Positions 61,482-64,000 of a stretch of DNA of 64,000 bases are shown piece by piece (the first letter of the stretch is position 1; each line of letters opens with the position of its first letter). The notes under the pieces were generated by a model. It worked only from the letters and a program-made list of their open reading frames with translations. It was not told where the DNA came from and did not search any database. The position numbers and the translations under genes are program-made. The DNA lies in the NCBI GenBank assembly GCA_013400155.1, contig VXBM01000002.1:3010088-3074087 (forward strand), written 5' to 3'. Origin of the DNA: Helopsaltes ochotensis. Its lineage: Eukaryota; Chordata; Aves; Passeriformes; Locustellidae.

Positions 61482-63004
61482 TACAATCCAGCCAGAGATT
61501 TATTTGTTACAGCTTGGTAATTAAAATGAAAAACAAAACCAAACAAACTTTTATTCGGCCACTGTTATGGTTTCACCTCTCAGAACTCAAGCTCGGGAAA
61601 ACCAAACAACAACAAAAAAAACCCCTCTGGGAATAAACCCTTACTGGGCATAGATTCAAAGCTAATGTTGCCCTTTTTTATTAATGTCGCAGGGAACGGC
61701 ATGCAGGTCATCTGTGTGGATTGTACCAAGCTGTAATTTTTAGCTGCTGGCCTTCTTGTTCTGTGTGTCTTCTACTTCCCTTTCCAGTACTTCTTACCTC
61801 CCCGTTTTTCCCACTCCGTGCTCCAGTCCCTCTCTTTATACCAGTTTATCACTTCCCATGAAAGTATCAATATTCTTGATATTTTAAAATTAAATGTTCT
61901 AGAGGCACCTACATGGCTGTGTGTCTGTTTCTTTCTTTAGCAGACACTGTGTGAAAGCTAGAGTAAGCCGGAGGTAGATGAGACGCTGAACACGAATCAC
62001 AAGGAGACACCATGAGTGAGGAGAGAGGGGGATATGGGCAGTGCCTAAAACGCTTTTGGCAGCTGGGTAAAACCTAATTCAAAAGAAAAAGGTATTTGAG
62101 TGCAACCAGTAAGTTGTACTCATCAGTGTTGAGTGCTTATTTCTTGGTGAAGGCTGAGGACTTTTTTGTTGCTACTGTAATTTATGAGACACACCCACAG
62201 AAAAAGTGGAAGTCTTGCAAGCGTTGAGAAAGTTGCACTGAAAGTATTAGGAGGGCCATCTTGAAATGGGCCCCATGACTGGCCACACCTCACGCCTCTG
62301 CCCGGTGCTGGGAAACAGGATGGCTTCCAGTCAGACGGGGGACACCAAAATTTGAGGAGAACAATCTCTGCTGAGGGCAGCAATCACAGCACATGTGTCG
62401 AGGCACCGCACCGACTAGAGCAGACTTGTGCAAGATGTTCCACTGAGTAATTTCAGATGGCAAATTAGTTTACTAAGATGTATGGTCAGTTCTCTTAAAA
62501 AGAGCAGTAGGAAAGAGATCCTTGGAACTAAGCATCACATACTCCTGGGCAGTTTCAGCTCTGAGGTGTCAGCCTCACCCATGCTGGCCCTACTTTCAGT
62601 ATGCCTTGAGCTTTTCCTGTTGCCTTCCTGAGATAAATAAGAGCCATTCTAATTTGACGGTATGCTTTGCTCTCTGTGGGAGAGAAGAAAACCCCATCAA
62701 ATTTGAGCATATGTATGGACAATTCCCTGTGGCACACAGCCAAAGGAACAGCGTGTTCCTGGCACCCCAGGCAGCCTGTCCTGCTTTGCACTGTGTAACT
62801 GCTTTTTGCCGCCTTGGGAGTTAGACAGAAAAGGTGTTTCCACTTGGCTTGCGGGGAATTGTCTCCATTAATTTTCAGTTCTTTTGCATTCTTATTGCTG
62901 GCATTTGCCATTGTCCTGAAAGCGAAAGATAAATTTAGCAACGTTTCTGGGTTTCCAAACCAACCAGAGACCGAGAAGGGGAACTCCAGCCCCTGATAAA
63001 GAGA

Positions 63005-63051
63005 GGAGGGCTTGGCATGCCCTCCCTGCGGGGAGAGGAGGGAGGGCAGGG
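63005..63051 (+). repeat. Hairpin followed by a G-quadruplex motif
   Basis: GGAGGGC (63,005-63,011) and GCCCTCC (63,019-63,025) are a perfect 7-bp stem around a 7-base loop. Immediately after, 63,030-63,051 holds four G-runs (G4, G3, G3, G3) with loops of six, one and two bases. It lies about 1.5 kb into intron 1 in a local CpG-richer patch, a place where intronic enhancers or pause sites are often found. Confidence 0.6.
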
Positions 63052-64000
63052 CCGGCGGGGAGTGTCGCTCCAGGCTGCCGGCAGAGCGGAGTCATTCGGG
63101 GACGCTGGCTCGCCTCCAAGTTCTTTTTTTCTCTTTTCCATTTTTTTTTAACTCTTCATTTCCTGTATTTTTTTCCAGGACTGTAGGGCTCAACTGGTTA
63201 TTGCTGTAGCTAATGGCACTAAGAGAGCACGTGTGTGTGTCTGAGAGCTAAAGGAAAAGCAGGGAAGGGACTGTTTTTGCCCAGGGAGTGGCAGGACCCT
63301 CGGGGACTACAGCTTCTTTGTTTTCTTTCGTCTCCAGTGTCTGTGTGGGAAGCTTTAAGCAACGCTGCCAAGTTTCCCTCCTCACTGGCAACAGGTCTGT
63401 CTCTGTTTGGATTGAGTTTTAAACAGGCCTAAATGCCTCTTACTCTCCTTGCAGAATGTTTTCTAAGGTGTTCGATTTTTTCTATCTTGAAAAAAAATTG
63501 TGACAGCCTTGAACAAAGTTTGTAAGACAATAAGAGTTAAGCTAACAGAAAGTGATCACTTCCGGGGCTGATAAATGTTTGTTCTTATAAAACACATAAT
63601 GGTGTTTTACTGCTTTAGAACGAGAACTTTGGTTCTCCTCTGCTTTCTAGTCATCCTGAACTAGTTAACACATCAGTCTGCCCAGCTGTCCGATAGACAG
63701 GGTGATGGCTATCCACCTCACAGAGCAGTGGTGAAAGTACCCCAGGTACACAGGGAAGCTGCTTTGAACAGCTGTCCAAACAAGTCCCAAACCTGTTTGC
63801 TAAGAGTCAGAACTTCTGTTGTTGGGTGAAACTTCTTCCATGTGCTGTATGACTAGATGGGCTGGTATTTAGGGGTGACCTGAGAACAGCTCTGCAGGCT
63901 AGAAGATAACTGAAAATCGTGCAAGAGATACTTGAAAAGAACGGTTTATGATCTGCTTCAAAATCTTGCTCATCCTTGTCTGCTACTGTGCTGAGAAAGT

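Larger units (their letters stand above)
61476..64000 (+). other. KLF13: KLF13 intron 1 (5' part)
   Basis: The beginning of the intron, open at the window edge. No exon with KLF fingers 2-3 is seen. Content is mixed: A-rich patches near 61,520-61,625, T-rich runs near 63,122-63,175, and a purine-rich GC patch at 63,000-63,115 with a hairpin and a G-quadruplex motif. Open frames on both strands (for example 62,555-62,941, minus) show no domain and are regarded as chance. Confidence 0.85.

Noticed and set aside
1..64000. CRISPR arrays, operons, bacterial promoters, tRNA or rRNA genes
   Set aside because: No regularly spaced direct repeats, tRNA-like cloverleaf blocks or rRNA sequence; the window is vertebrate nuclear DNA.

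Overview
The window reads as a vertebrate, most likely avian, nuclear chromosome segment. The evidence is: CR1 LINE fragments with a recognisable reverse-transcriptase C-terminus; an LTR that resembles a family widespread in bird genomes; no SINEs that I could recognise; low overall repeat density; and a spliced Sp1/KLF-type zinc-finger gene behind a CpG-island promoter. It is not bacterial, and almost every open reading frame of 60-240 codons in it is what random AT-rich or GC-rich sequence would give.

Layout. Positions 1-58,000 are AT-rich and non-coding as far as I can tell. Inside this stretch are an old CR1 fragment (about 12,764-13,550, minus), a younger CR1 fragment (about 49,404-49,960, minus), a solo LTR (about 51,561-52,085, minus), several long A tracts (26,308-26,356; 51,273-51,397) and an orphan CpG-rich island at about 34,870-35,170 carrying a GGGCC repeat. 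A second CpG island lies at about 58,020-58,790, with two opposed CCAAT boxes and a perfect kappaB-like palindrome. A third CpG island at about 60,000-60,740 contains a 135-base assembly gap and a full CRE. It leads into the only convincing protein-coding sequence.

That gene is KLF13 (plus strand). Its coding exon 1 runs 60,935-61,475 and encodes the SIN3-interacting N-terminus, a basic stretch and the whole first C2H2 finger. It ends at a clear GT splice donor in phase 1. The rest of the window (61,476-64,000) is the start of intron 1; fingers 2 and 3 must lie in exon 2, beyond the window.

How the parts may work together (inference): the 58 kb upstream of KLF13 may act mostly as cis-regulatory sequence, with the islands at 35 kb and 58 kb as candidate promoters of unannotated transcripts or alternative KLF13 first exons. 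Three upstream ORFs in the KLF13 leader, one overlapping the start codon out of frame, suggest translational control. From knowledge of the human locus I expected TRPM1 on the far side of this desert, on the minus strand, but I could not recognise any TRPM1 exon or mir-211 here.
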